The position numbers were made by a program, and so were the translations under genes. Under the pieces are notes generated by a model, which was not told the DNA's origin, made no database searches, and worked only from the letters and a program-made list of their open reading frames with translations. From assembly GCF_902167145.1 (NCBI RefSeq), contig NC_050101.1, positions 110,823,789 to 110,887,788 on the forward strand: DNA of 64,000 nt. The letters are read 5' to 3'. Below are positions 1 to 11,319 of this stretch, piece by piece. Source of the stretch: Zea mays (lineage: Eukaryota > Streptophyta > Magnoliopsida > Poales > Poaceae). The first letter of the stretch is position 1. The number at the start of each line of letters is the position of its first letter.

Positions 1-950
1 CATTGCGATGGGACAAAGCGTCGGTGGCGGTATGGGAAGGAAGACGGCGGCAACGCGGTGAGGAGCAGGTGGGGCCGCCGGAGCAACCTCCTGCGAGCAT
101 TTTCGCGTGGAGAGGGAGGTCGCAGGAATGAGGCTGAGCGAGCAGTTGCTCCATTTGTGCCGCGTCGTTGTGGAGTTGGAGGTTGTCGAAGAAGAGGATG
201 AGAGCTGTTGTATTGATTCGCTATCTGGGCTGCACCAAACATCATTGGAATATGGGGCCACACGAAGATTTTAGCCCAAGACACTGGTGCTGTTGTGATA
301 CTCTCTTTATGGTTGTGGTTAGTGCCATACCAGCCAGGGAAATAGACAAAGAGCGGCTTATAAGCGTTGATGCGGCCATGAATGTCAAGTTGTTTGTGGC
401 ATAATGGCGTTGGTGGGAACGGTTCAGGCCGTTTAGACATGTTTTTTGCATGGCAAGGAAATGGCCCGCTGGTTAGAGGCTTGCATGCGTTGGGTTGGTG
501 CGAGAGGGAGTTGCGGAGCTACACCTTGGGCCCACACATGTCAGAGGTGTGGGAGGCAGAACCACGGGGCTGAGGCTGTCACATGGGTCCTACGTGCTAA
601 GTGTGGTAGAACAGGGAATGGATTGTGCATGATGGGAGGAATGGCAGGTGGGCCCGGCGTGCTCAGTGTGGCAGAACAGGGAATGAATTGCACGATGGGA
701 ATGGCAGACTACCCTTACAGGTGGGACCCACATGCCATGCCAAAGCGGCACACATGTGTGGGAATGGGAAACGGAGAAGATGCCACGGTTGTGGGACCCA
801 CCTGTCAGACGACGTTGTGGATGGGAATGAGAAATGCCACGGGTGTGGGACGATCTGTCAAACATTGTATGACTAAGGGGAATGGGAATGGCAGAACCAG
901 GAATGGCAGCCTACCCCTTACTGACTTAATAAGTAGTAGAGATTAACATG
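1..950. other. Unassigned GC-rich region with degenerate repeats
   Basis: No gene is recognised here. Positions 480-930 hold degenerate, irregularly spaced repeats of two short themes, a GTGGGACCCACATG-like motif and a GAACAGGGAATG-like motif. These repeats produce overlapping low-complexity open frames on both strands with no recognisable domain. The first 170 bases are G-rich and open on the minus strand, but I cannot assign them. Confidence 0.4.
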
Positions 951-1484
951 TACGTTTTGACTGACGCGCGCGTGAATCTCCAGCCGCCTCCTATTCTTCT
1001 CACTCTATAAACTTCACTCTATAAACAATGTAGTCTATAGCGTAAAAAATATTTTGTACGACTATATGCACGCTATGTAATTCAAAATTATTCTTTTGCA
1101 CTGAGTTATGTATGCATGCATGCATGGTTTTTGACGATTGTGCAAATTGTAAGAGGATCGACGCATAGATGGCATTATATAGGGATCCTATCTCCGATTC
1201 TCCATAGAGAATTTTCGTATGGACGTGTTTAGTTAGGAGTGGATTGAAGAGAATTAAGTCACTTGTTATTTAAAATTGAATAGAGAGAGATTTAACCCCC
1301 TCCTCCCACACAATCTTTTTTATTCCCATGCAACCCAACAAAGCCTTATGAGATGTGAATAATGATAATTTGATATCCGTAGGAATTGAACACAGTAAAA
1401 AAATTAATCTATTTCAGGTTCGCGAGGGTATGGACGTGCTCGACCCATGAAATTCTTTTACTCTAAATTAGCCTTTTGACATAT
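951..1484. other. No gene seen; possible weak MITE
   Basis: AT-rich intergenic sequence. A loose inverted arrangement at about 1228-1345 resembles a small non-autonomous transposon, but the arms match too poorly to claim one. Confidence 0.3.
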
Positions 1485-1613
1485 GTGTCTGTTTGGTTTG
1501 TGGCTAATTATGCCATACCTTGTCTAAGGTTAGTAGTTCAAATTGAAAAACTAACCTTAGACAGAAAAGTTAGGTAAAGTATGGTAAGTTAGACAGCAAA
1601 CTAAACAGGCTCA
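1485..1613. mobile_element. Hairpin MITE, about 130 bp
   Basis: The sequence folds almost end to end. The left arm reads TGTCTGTTTGGTTTGTGGCT and the right arm is its near complement, ending AAACTAAACAGGC. A second inverted pair, CTAAGGTTAG/CTAACCTTAG, sits at the loop. This architecture is typical of short non-autonomous DNA transposons in grasses. I could not fix the target duplication, so the superfamily is open. Confidence 0.6.
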
Positions 1614-2429
1614 AGTTTTCCTATCACTTTAAGTACACTAGCTTCGATAGAAGTTTACCTAGCTCAAACTTAATATTCGGGCCGTGTTTCTCTTCAACAC
1701 CTCTCCATGGAGAGGTTGGACCGGTTTCTGATTCAGCCCGAAAAAAAAGAACCCACCGATTTAAGGTTTAGATCCACTATTTTGGTTCCTTTCAATAGAT
1801 TCCTCTGTGTTTATTGCTCTCAAATCATGAGCAATTGATGGTTAGTCTCTGACTCTCTGTCATGCTACCTCCATTGCCAGGCACCCACAAGTTTGACTCT
1901 ACTGAACATGGATGCCTACGTACTGCCTATTGACCACGAATCTTTGATTCGATGACTACCTTACTATCATCTTTATGCGATGCGCTGATATGCGCAGGAC
2001 TGGCTCCAGTGGGCATGCACGGTGGGTGAGCATGTGCGTCCACTGGGGCTATCAAAGTCATGCAGGGCATGTACCTATTCCATCCACGACAGCAGCATGT
2101 AAATTTTTAATTGGTAAAATAAATTTGTTAGTCTAAATATAAAATCGACGTATTTTTTTTGCAGTATCAAATTTGTCGCTGATAATAAAAGTGACAAATT
2201 TGAGCCAAAGTTATCACCTGATACTTGATGTGCATGTGATGGATTTTAATAGATTCTCGAGGCTAGTTGAATTTTAAAATTCTCTCCAAAATTCTACAAA
2301 AGTCAAATCTCATCAAGTGACCATTCATTAAGATGTCTTCTTTATTATTTTGATATTTTTACTATGCCACAACTGCAATTCAACAAATCAATTAGCTAAA
2401 AATAGACCTATGGACTAAGACAATTTGTA
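1614..2429. other. No gene seen
   Basis: AT-rich intergenic sequence. It contains a CTCTCCATGGAGAG palindrome near 1700 and no coding frame or repeat that I recognise. Confidence 0.3.
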
Positions 2430-2660
2430 AAGAACTAGAGTTCATATTGATATACAAGATGCATTCTTATATAGATATCTCTCCGAAAATGTATATATGA
2501 GACAACCTCCAGGGTTTGTGGATTCAAAGTATCCCCTGTGCCCTTGTATATAAACATCGATTGGGCTCGGGACAACCCTAGTCTGAGCCTCTTGCAAATG
2601 TATGAGTTTAAACCGATTTCTTTTGTGAGTAAATTAGAATACAACATACTCAGCATTCGT
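2430..2660 (+). pseudogene. Copia reverse transcriptase relic
   Basis: The plus strand reads a degraded Copia RT stretch. An aspartate followed by a DAFL-like motif leads into VYMRQPPGFVD, the conserved block just upstream of the region normally reading LYGLKQAPRAW. That downstream block is present only as nucleotide similarity, because the frame is lost at about 2535. No LTR, gag or integrase adjoins it, so this is a short orphan of an old Copia element. Its flanks do not show how it arrived. Confidence 0.55.
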
Positions 2661-2865
2661 TCCACCTACCGAATATGTCCATCAACACCATAGGTATGGT
2701 TGACTACGACCTCGTCCTCGTCCTACAAATGGCACTGCCTGTGTTGATTAATCTTTAACTTTGCAATCCACTCTTGCAAAGCCCATACCTCACACAAGGC
2801 ATATAAGCTTGTGTGCAGTGTTCCATCCATGTAAGAGTTACCTGCATGTAAATGTTAACACATAA

Positions 2866-3381
2866 CATGTGTACCAAGTCCAAGGACAAAAAGAGCAAGC
2901 CACAACATAGTGGTGTTCAATGTGAGGCCATAGACGATGAAACTGGTGAGATTATTACATATTTTTGCGTTATCGAGGACATATGGGAACTAGACTATGG
3001 TACATTTTAGATCTCGGTTTTTCGATGCCAATGGGTTGAAGACAAACATATCACGGTGGACAACTATGCAGTCAGAGTTCTTGATCTAAGTAAGGTAGGT
3101 TACAAAGATGACCCATGGATCCTTGCTAATCGTGCGACACAGGTCTTCTATGCCGAACAAATCATTTCAAACAAAGAAGAAAAGCATTGACAAACCAAAA
3201 CATGTTGTTTTTCCTGGAAAACAACAAGCTATAGGAGATGATGGTGTATCTGATTTACTGGATGTTAACCAATTCAACGACATGTCTCTTTTCATAGACG
3301 ATCCAACCAAGATAAGGAACGTTGAGCAAGCACCCCACTCAATTCGTTGCCCTAGGTATGCCACGATGGACAAGGTAGAAT
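2866..3381 (+). pseudogene. TNP2 transposase, 3' end only (DUF4216 region)
   Basis: It matches the last 170 or so codons of the TNP2 gene at 45811-49318 with scattered substitutions, including a GEIITYF-like block and a WILANR block. A TAG interrupts the frame at about 3007, where the larger copy has CAG. A further frame change near 3170 separates the distal part. It lacks the catalytic region and everything upstream, so it cannot act as a transposase. Confidence 0.8.
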
Positions 3382-3519
3382 AATAGCTTCCTAGATTATA
3401 TACTTGTCATGTAATTGATTATTGTTAGGACTTGTCTACTAAGTTTGCGATCAATATATTTTCTTCATTGTCTTCATTCAATTTTCATGGCCTAGGAAAG
3501 AAGTTTAATTCCATTAGCA

Positions 3520-3645
3520 AGAGAGAGGAAGATGGAGAGAGAGCGAGAGAGGAGGGAGGAGAGAGAGGAGGGAGAGAGGTAGAGGGGGAGAGAGAGGTAG
3601 AGGGAGAGAGAGGAGGGAGAGAGGAGAGAGAAGGGAGAGAGGTAT
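3520..3645 (+). repeat. Purine (GA-rich) tract
   Basis: An uninterrupted G/A run built from GAGAGAGG-type units. It corresponds to the purine tract at 50037-50296 in the larger CACTA copy and marks the boundary between the two genes of the element. Confidence 0.85.
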
Positions 3646-3900
3646 ACTAAATACTATATAATATATAAAAAGTATATTAAACAATATATAAAAATATATT
3701 AAATGCAATATATAAAATTACACTAAATAATATATAAAAGTATACTTAATGCAATATATAAAAAGTATACTAAACAATATATAAAAAGTATACTAAATAA
3801 TATATAAAATTATACTTAATGTAATATATAAAAAGTATACTAAACAATATATAAAAAATATACTAAATAATATAAAAAACTATACTAAATTCAATATATA
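3646..3900 (+). repeat. AT-rich tandem repeat (AATATATAAAAAGTATACT type)
   Basis: About ten imperfect units of roughly 20 bp lie between the purine tract and the internal palindromes. The larger element has a shorter equivalent at 50297-50410. Confidence 0.8.
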
Positions 3901-3904
3901 AAAA

Positions 3905-4100
3905 ATATTTTTCCTAGCGGTTCACAAAAGAAACCGCCATTAGAAAACCATTTCTACTAGCGGTTGTCATAGAGAACCGCTAGTAGATATGGCTTCTATA
4001 GTGTGTGGAAGACATTTTTACTAGCGGCTCTTTATGACACCCGCTAGTAGAAATGATTTCTACTTGTGGTTGTCATTGTCAACCGCAATTAGAAATGCGC
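3905..4100. repeat. Internal CACTA palindrome cluster
   Basis: Repeated inverted units of the form GCGGTT(N)AACCGC followed by TAGTAGAAAT-like sequence. The same cluster, better preserved, sits at 50411-50600 in the larger copy. It lies directly before a TATA box in both. Confidence 0.8.
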
Positions 4101-4110
4101 CTATATAAAT
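4101..4110 (+). promoter_or_regulatory. TATA box of second CACTA gene (derivative copy)
   Basis: CTATATAAAT follows the last internal palindrome and precedes a GC-rich leader. The position matches CCTATATAAAGG at 50605 in the larger copy, which supports a functional ancestral promoter. Confidence 0.6.
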
Positions 4111-4360
4111 GGTTAGCACGCGGGAGGCCAAAATATTTCCAAGTCCCTCCACGAGTTCATTTCAACCACGCCGTCAGGCTGTGCGATTTCATCCCCGAGG
4201 ATCTACACCGGCGATCGTCCCTGTGCCGTCGTCCCTGCACCGTCTCGCCGCCATCAGGTGCTCCCTCTCTCTCCCTTTCCCCCTCTGCCACCGCCGCCAT
4301 CAACCACGCTGCTGCCGCCGTCGGGAAGAAACCCTAGGGCTAGGGAGCTCGCGCGCGCCC

Positions 4361-4572
4361 TCTCTGCAGAGAGAGAGAGGGGGAGAGGAGAGGAGAGGAG
4401 AGAAGAAGAGGGAAGAGAGACGGGAGAGGGAGAGATAGAGATGGGAGAGGAGAGGGAAGAGAGAGGGAGACAGAGGAGGGGGAGAGGGAGAGATAGATGG
4501 AGAGAGAGGAGAGCTAGGAGAGTGAGAGAGGGAGAGGAGAGAGAGGAAGGGAGGGAGAGAGAGAGGGAAAGG
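4361..4572 (+). repeat. Second purine tract
   Basis: A long GAGAGGGAGAGA-type run in the leader of the second gene, equivalent to about 50870-51345 in the larger element. The open frames it generates are compositional only. Confidence 0.85.
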
Positions 4573-4619
4573 GTTAATATTGTATTAATATTGTTTTAAT
4601 ATTGTGTTAATATTGTATG

Positions 4620-4995
4620 AATACAACGTTTAGCACGTCAAGAGGATAATAGTACCGGCTCAAGCCAACAAATTATACTAATATTAAGTTATTTAGTTCC
4701 AGTTCAAAGACAATAAAATGGTCCTAAGACAACAAAACGGTCTTAAGACAATAAAGCAGAGAAGTCGGTTAGTCCAGGGTACTATAAATCTCTTTCTCAG
4801 TCACAGGCTCACACCCGGTTCTTCATCTTCCTCTCCTCGATCTCTCTGGTCTCTTCCATCGTCGCAGCCTCAATGGACCCAATGGATGCCATCGTATAGT
4901 AGCATGTCTCAAGGCACATACCCTAGCGGGGCGGCTGGCAATGGCGTGGCTCATGCATCACCACCACCTCGAGCTCCAGCGTCGATGGTTCTTAA
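4620..4995 (+). other. Promoter-like insert of unknown origin
   Basis: This stretch has no clear counterpart in the larger CACTA copy. It holds a TATA-like ACTATAAATCT at about 4779, a CT-rich leader and an ATG at 4873, which would fit a captured 5' end of a host gene or an older form of the leader. No domain is recognised. Confidence 0.35.
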
Positions 4996-5005
4996 TCATC
5001 AAGTG

Positions 5006-5099
5006 TTATGGTTAGGGTTAAGGGTTAAGGTTTTGGGTTTAGGGTTATGCTTAAGAGTTATGGTTAAGGGTTAAGGGTTAGGGTTAGGGTTAGGGTTAG
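5006..5099 (+). repeat. Telomere-like TTAGGG/TTTAGGG variants inside the CACTA
   Basis: A run of degenerate GGTTAGGGTTAAGGGTTTAGGG-type heptamers and hexamers. The larger copy has the same feature at 52187-52236, at the same place just before the second gene's start codon. It therefore belongs to the element and is not a chromosome-end relic. Confidence 0.8.
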
Positions 5100-5186
5100 T
5101 GTATTTGTTAATATGAATTTAATTATTGCTTATGTTAATATGTGTTAATATGTATTTAATTATTGCTTATGTATATATATAGCTCA

Positions 5187-6433
5187 ATGAGTTCTCCGAT
5201 CAAGGACCAAGGATTAGGGCCCAACCACATGGATAAGAGTGTTGCTCAAGAACAATCCAGTGATGAAGGATATGAAACGCCTAACAACCTTTGTCCTACC
5301 ATAGATAGGGTCGCTTGCCATGAGTTGCAACGTGACCCTACTTATGATCCACGAGAGTGTGAGGTAAAGTACACATCCTTAATTTCATGTGTGTACCTAG
5401 CTGATTTCGCAATGTCTATTACACATGCATGATTCTTGTGCATTTTATTACATGAATATGATCGGAGGCCTTGTCTCAATATTATGCGATACTCGATGAA
5501 GCCGCGATAGGATACCAAGACGTAATGGAACAAACCCAAGATGCACTAGAACAGGCCGAGACAACCACCAAGAGATCAAGGAAAAGGAAGTAAAGGATCG
5601 GAAAACTGGTGACAGAGGACTGAACAAGTTTCCTAACAACACCTATAAAATCTCAGATGTGAGCCCGAAAGGTTAGCCCCTAGTTCCAGAAGAGGCACTA
5701 CCTAAGTTCTGAAATGCACTTGGGTTCTTAGTTAGAAAGGTACTAGTGCTCGACTCCTTGAACTACGATCCTTCGACCTATGCAAAAATTCTCAGCATCT
5801 TAGAGGCATAAGCCTTTTTCTATGCATGCATACTTAAATCGATGAGAATTTTAGAATAATATGGTGATTCTATTTGAGATCACAGGGCATATAGGTTCTA
5901 TAAGCTGCAAGGTGGAAAGTACGATACGGCGAAAAAATCCGTGCCACTAGACATCCATTATGACTGGAGGGTAAGTATGTGAATTTATGAATACATATCA
6001 TATACAATGTTGCAACTAAATAACCAATCTCTCATTATGTAGTGTCACAAGCAACCGCAAGGATTGGTCCTATGTGGGTTCTATGTGTGCGAGTTCATGA
6101 GAGTGAACGGACAATACATCAAGAACCCAGGCTAGGTATTATTAGTAATAGTCATGTATGCATTTATGTCATTAAAGATGCAAATGTGTTGTCGAGTGTA
6201 AATAGATGATGTTTATAAACTTCATTTATAGGAATTTCAACGAGGAAAGCTGGAGAATTTGACTCAAGGTGCATTGTATGACATAGTTGAGGACCTACGC
6301 ACATTCAAATCATATTGAAAGAGGTCATTCCCGTTGAAGGGAAATATCACGATCCTTCTAGTACATTAGCTAGGCAGAGATTAGAATACTCAAAGAAATT
6401 AGTAGATTATCTCTTAGCCGAGATATTTATTAG
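5187..6433 (+). pseudogene. Deleted copy of the En/Spm-like/Ulp1 gene of CACTA
   Basis: It starts with the same MSSPxKDQGLG N-terminus as the gene at 52286. The first exon and a GT intron are kept. The frame then breaks near 5590, and the middle of the gene is missing. At about 5742 the GFLVR coding segment is fused directly to VLVLDS of the Ulp1 domain. Downstream exons keep the CGFYVCEF cysteine motif at about 6080, and the gene ends at a TAG at 6431. The histidine-containing segment of the protease is lost, so no active Ulp1 enzyme can result. Confidence 0.75.
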
Positions 6434-6609
6434 AGCTTAGGTGAAAACTTTGATGTATAAAATGTGTGATGGTTGTAAACACAATACTTTGATGTATATA
6501 AATGTATGATATAATTTAATTCTATGTTGCTTTCAATATGAATATATATATATATATATATTTGTTTGTGTGTATAAATATATGTAAAATTCAAATTTGT
6601 TTAAAATTT

Positions 6610-6795
6610 TAAAAAGGCGGAAAAACTACCATAGGGGCCTAATAAAGAAAACTGCTTTTTCCCTAGCGGTTGTGTATTAATCAAACCGTCAGTAGAAATA
6701 TTATTTCTACTAACGGTTAGTTAAGAAAACTGCCGAATATTATTTTCACAGCCGTCGGTGAAAATAACATTTTTTCCAAAATAATCGCCATCAGT
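6610..6795. repeat. Right subterminal palindrome zone of the truncated CACTA
   Basis: Decayed GCGGTT...AACCG inverted units with the ATTTCTACT spacer typical of this family. No TAGTG terminus follows, so the element is cut before its end. Confidence 0.6.
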
Positions 6796-7024
6796 ACTGA
6801 CAGCACGGACGGGGATCACGACCACTCCGAGTCGGGAGCAGTTTGAGTCGAATTCTAGCCCATATTGTAGTACTAGTAGAGCAGGTAGTAGAGCAGGGAC
6901 CTTCGCTCCGCGTGATATGTTTATAGCACACCACGGCAGAATCCCCAACTGAGCGTGCGTGAACTTTGGAGGACCTGCAGGTGCAGGTGTGTTGCTAAGC
7001 AATAGTCAATCTTTAATTTATGGC

Positions 7025-10000
7025 TGTCACATCCAGATTTAAGGGGTAAAACTGGGTACGTCTCATAAATGTCACAAATATCATTATTACATAACGGAAG
7101 TTTTATAAAAATAAATGCGAACAATAAAGCGAACTAAGTATTATTCCTAGGCGCCATAAAGCTGACTGGAAGATGCCACATAGATAACCTCGTACTTTTC
7201 GCTGTAAGGCTTCTCCTGGACCACATGTTCTTCTTCTGTGGGGTGGGGGGTTTATATATCGCAAGGGTGAGCTCACAAAAGATTATAGCTCAATAAGTTT
7301 TGTAGAATAATGTGCATGAACTCACTAAATGTGGGAGCTCATGTGAAGTGTAAGACTGATCAACAAGTAAGGGTTAAATCTGAGCGTTGCTTTTAATAAG
7401 TTGGTCAAGTTTTATTAGCAGTTACTAAATGTAAGTAGATACCAAACTAGAGTAATAATAGACCAAAATTAATAATAAAACCATAATGCGATGCAAAAGG
7501 CAAATTAAATTTAATTCTATAAATTAATCATGCGAGAGTTCTGAGCTGCTCATGACCGCGAGCATGACTAGTATACCAGTTTTACACTCTGCACAGGTTG
7601 TACCCTTTACCCACAAGTCATGTCACCCGGTTGCCAAGGGGTTTAGAAGTCCCATTCATCTCTACCGAGGAGACGAGACAGGGTAACACTACGAGTCATT
7701 TACAAAGTTCAACTAGCTTCAAAAAACCTGCTACAGTTTCTAGGAAGCGCAATGAAGGAATCCCCAGTTTCAAAAAACCCGAGAACCTCCCTACACCGAA
7801 AACTCCCCTACTGCCCTTGCCCTTTCGAGTAAGGTAGTCCTCCACTAGCTTTCCTAATTAGTCAGTCAAGGGCGTCTCATTCCACCCTTATGGTGGTACG
7901 TGTTTCTCAAATTAAGCTCCATGTTCCATTTAACATAATAGTCTTTTCATAAACAGAATAGAACAATAATAATAAAGAATGACCATGTGTAATAGTTATC
8001 TCAACACCCAAACCACATATAGCAATAGCAAAGACTACCCAAAAGTTCAGGGTTAAACAAGGTGTAAAGTTTACCAAACTAGGGTGACCTATTGGGTCCC
8101 ATCAAAATTAAGCATATGCATGCCAAAATGATTATAGAGAACATTATTGGATAAATAAAAGTGGTCAAGGGAACAACTTGCCTTCAATGAGCTCCTGCTC
8201 AGCAACTTCTACCTGCTGAACAACTGGATCCTCGGTCACTGCTTCGTCTACTGGAAGCAATACAAACAGACATGTTATAGGAGAAATTAACATCACACCA
8301 AACATAAGTACAGAATATATAATAATAATCCACTCATCATAATGAGATCGCAGATTCGAGAATCACTAAATTCGGAGTTACGGATAATAAGTTATGATTT
8401 TTCGAAGGTTTTATGTGTTTGCTACAAAAATTACCAAGTGATTAATTTTAATCTAGTTTTCATGCTAAAACAGAGTTATTAAATGATAAACAATATTAAA
8501 ACAAAATTATTGCAACTCGAATGTATTAAAAAGGAGTAAAAATAAATTTTTGTAGGAATTAAACAAGATCTGGAATTATTTTTATATTGGAAAACATTTT
8601 CTGAGTTAATTTATTCCCTTTTTTCTCACTCCCTGGACTGCGGACAGGAAAACAGGATAATACAGGGACTAGGGCATAAAGTTCTGGGCTCGGTTGCAAT
8701 TTACTTTGGCCAGGGTGGTATGGCGTGTTAATTCCTGTAAACCCTGAGGGTTCTGGTGTAAAGTGGCTGGCCGAAATGGTATTAGACCCTATGAACCGCA
8801 TGATCACCATTGAACGGCCTAGATTGCATCTCGTTCCACCCAATTCGGTAATCCCTCGCAACCCTTGGATCAGAGACCGACGCTGTGGATTTAAAGTAAC
8901 GTGACCCCTTCCCGCACGTCGGATCTAGATCGCATGGTCTACAACGGATCCACCCAAACTGGTACGCATCGCCTAATCGTAACCGTCGCCTGGAAAATCA
9001 ATGGTGCACGACGCCCCAGCCCTAGACTTCGCCGACGACGACGGGCAGTCCCAAATCGCGGTGGCGCCATTACCGCATGCGGCTCACCGGAGCCCCAGCA
9101 CCCCATTCTTCGATTCGTCGGAGCCACACGCGAGGACGAACAGTGCGAAGGTAGGAGAGGCATCCTTACCTCGATTAACACGGTGTTGCCCACTGTCCAC
9201 CAAGTGCGGCGGAGACCGTTGTCTGGTGAAGAATTCCGGCCGTACTGGCGGCCAACTCCAGCGCCAAACGGATGTGCCTGCCCTCTCCCGGTCTAGGGAA
9301 TCTCTTGGGCACAACACTAAGGGTGCGGTCGACGGTGAGTCGGGATTCACCTGCGGCAGGTCTCTGTTTCCTCTCAGGCGGCGACAGTCGTGGGGGCTAT
9401 ACTGGTGCGAAATCCTCAGAACAGGGGGAAAGGGAGGACGACGGTTGGGTTCTTATCAATCCCTGGGGTTTGTTTGGGCCTGGCGCAAGAATCGCGCGGA
9501 GCTGTGGCACGTTCGGTCCTCTAGCAGGTGCGACTGATTCGGTTGGGGGAACTGACGGAGCGGGGCCACCGTGTCAGCGTCGGTTTGCGAGGCGCGCACG
9601 CACGAGCGGCCGCCAAGTGGGTCCCACTCCGCAGCGGCTCAGCTGAGACGTGCACGAGTTCGACTGACGAGCATGACCCACCTGACAGCGGCGGAAGAGT
9701 CACGCACATGATAGTGGGGCTGACGGGCAGGGCACATGATAGTGGGGCTGACGGGTAGGGCCCACATGTCGACGCGCTTTAGGTTGGTTGGGCCGCGTGG
9801 AGGAAGAGGAAGTGATAGTGGGCCGGATCAGTCGGTTTCGGCCCATACGGTTGTTTCTCGTTTTCCTTTTCCTTTTCTTTTCTGTTTTATTTTCTCTTTA
9901 TTTTTAGATTTTAAATTCAAAATTTTGTTGCCAAATTCTTACTCAGATAAGATATACCAGCTCAAATACCCGTATGAAAAGTTTTATTTATTCATATATA

Positions 10001-10105
10001 TATATATTCTTTGTATTGTATAGCATTTTTCCTTATTTTTCTCCAAATTCTAAATTGCTATCTAGGTATTAAATCCAAATATGGACATTAGTATATTTCT
10101 ATTAA

Positions 10106-10166
<61 letters not shown>

Positions 10167-10324
10167 GCACACATAAATAACTCTAACATGATGCATAGAT
10201 TATTTTAGATGTTATTAGTTAATTATTCACTTTAAATATGGTTATTCCCATATTCTATTAAGTTGAGAGCAAAATATATAATAATATCAACTCTTTTCTT
10301 ATTATTTACAGATTGGATATTACA
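7025..10324. mobile_element. Putative long solo LTR or related repeat, 3.3 kb
   Basis: The block begins TGTCACATCC and ends GGATATTACA, giving a TG...CA form with near-complementary ends. It is flanked by ATGGC on the left and AGGGC on the right, a four-of-five match to a 5-bp target duplication. No gag-pol frame lies inside. The GC-rich part (8880-9800) carries several overlapping open frames without recognisable domains. It fits a solo LTR or a non-autonomous LTR element, but I did not recognise a named family. Confidence 0.45.
10107..10161 (+). repeat. (TTA)n microsatellite
   Basis: An uninterrupted run of about 18 TTA units inside the 7025-10324 repeat. Confidence 0.95.
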
Positions 10325-11119
10325 AGGGCGTTGCTCATGCAGATTGACACACGTTGGTGCATGCATGCGTGCTAGCTGCCGCCTAGCGTCGCGGCGGCCA
10401 GGTGTTGCTAATCTCTTCTGATATACTTGTAGAGAGAGTGAGAGACCGTAAGAATCAAGCAGTTTTTACTTGGTTAGTTAAAATAAATTTGTTTGTCCAA
10501 ATATAAAATAAAATTTTCCTGAAATCAACACTAGATAGCGACATGGTTTTGTACCGATTCAGATTTTTCGGTGTCGGATTTGCGATCTGTTCGTTTTGCT
10601 GGTCTCGTGTGAGTAGGAACATTTTGAAATTATAAGATCACTGGTTTGCCGATGTGCTTTTGGTTGATGTGCTTTTGGTTTGAGCACTTTCTTCGTCTTA
10701 ATTGAAGTCAAGTGTTTAATTTCAGTTTTAGCATAAAAAATTTGATTGGAAGACTTCACATGAGCTGGACGTCGTTATATTGGTTGTTTCTTCATCATAT
10801 TATTTTAATTCGCTTGTATATATGGTTTTAAATCTTCAGATCATGCATTGAGTAGTTGTTTACCTCATAGCTGGACATGCAGTTAGTTGCATACGTATAA
10901 AGAACGGACATTGGTGGGTGCATGCATGGATGGGCGACGGCACCAAACGCGCGCGTGCACCTACTACGTACGTACTCGAGCAAATGTGCATGCATGGAAG
11001 AAGAGGAGGTCGACGAAAGGACGATCGCCTGCTGCATTAATTGCGGGTGTGTTAGTGCCGGCCGATGCGCTTGCGCAATGCACATCGAGACACAAGTAAT
11101 GCGTGCGTGCTATAGCTAG
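10325..11119. other. No gene recognised upstream of SERINC-like locus A
   Basis: Intergenic sequence with several TGCATGCATG palindromes (10358-10372, 10918-10930, 10987-10996). It would be the promoter region of the SERINC-like pseudogene that follows. No transposon terminus is clear. Confidence 0.3.
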
Positions 11120-11125
11120 GGTTGG

Positions 11126-11140
11126 CCTATATATATGAAG
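11126..11140 (+). promoter_or_regulatory. TATA box of SERINC-like locus A
   Basis: CCTATATATATGAAG is followed by a leader ending in CTCTGCAG and a GT donor at about 11210. The minus-strand SERINC cluster has a comparable CCTATATATA box and leader at 40281 and 43161, which supports a shared promoter ancestry. Confidence 0.5.
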
Positions 11141-11237
11141 CGCGCATGCAGTAACCACAACCACATCGCCTTCTCCACGTTTAGTTTTCAATCCATCATC
11201 GTCTCTGCAGGTAGGTGAGCGCCATATCTATCTATCT

Positions 11238-11238
<1 letters not shown>

Positions 11239-11315
<77 letters not shown>
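11239..11315. repeat. (AT)n microsatellite
   Basis: About 38 AT units in the first intron of SERINC-like locus A. It is expected to be length-variable. Confidence 0.95.

Positions 11316-11319
<4 letters not shown>

Larger units (their letters stand above)
2866..6800 (+). mobile_element. Truncated, internally deleted CACTA element
   Basis: This block is colinear with the large CACTA element at 44710-57144. It starts inside the last part of TNP2 (equivalent to about 48793). It then carries the purine tract, AT repeat, internal palindromes, TATA box, second purine tract, telomere-like repeats, a shortened second gene and a subterminal palindrome zone at 6610-6790. Neither terminus is visible: no CACTA at the left and no TAGTG at the right. 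An internal deletion at about 5742 removes roughly 2.4 kb relative to the larger copy. Confidence 0.8.

Noticed and set aside
2435..2665. Minus-strand 76-codon frame
   Set aside because: The plus strand shows Copia reverse transcriptase motifs here, so the minus frame is a shadow.
5006..5099. Interstitial telomere or chromosome-end fusion
   Set aside because: The same repeats occur at the matching position in the other CACTA copy, so they belong to the element.
8901..9646. Cluster of GC-rich overlapping frames
   Set aside because: There is no domain and no splice or codon support, and it lies within a repeat bounded at 7025 and 10324.
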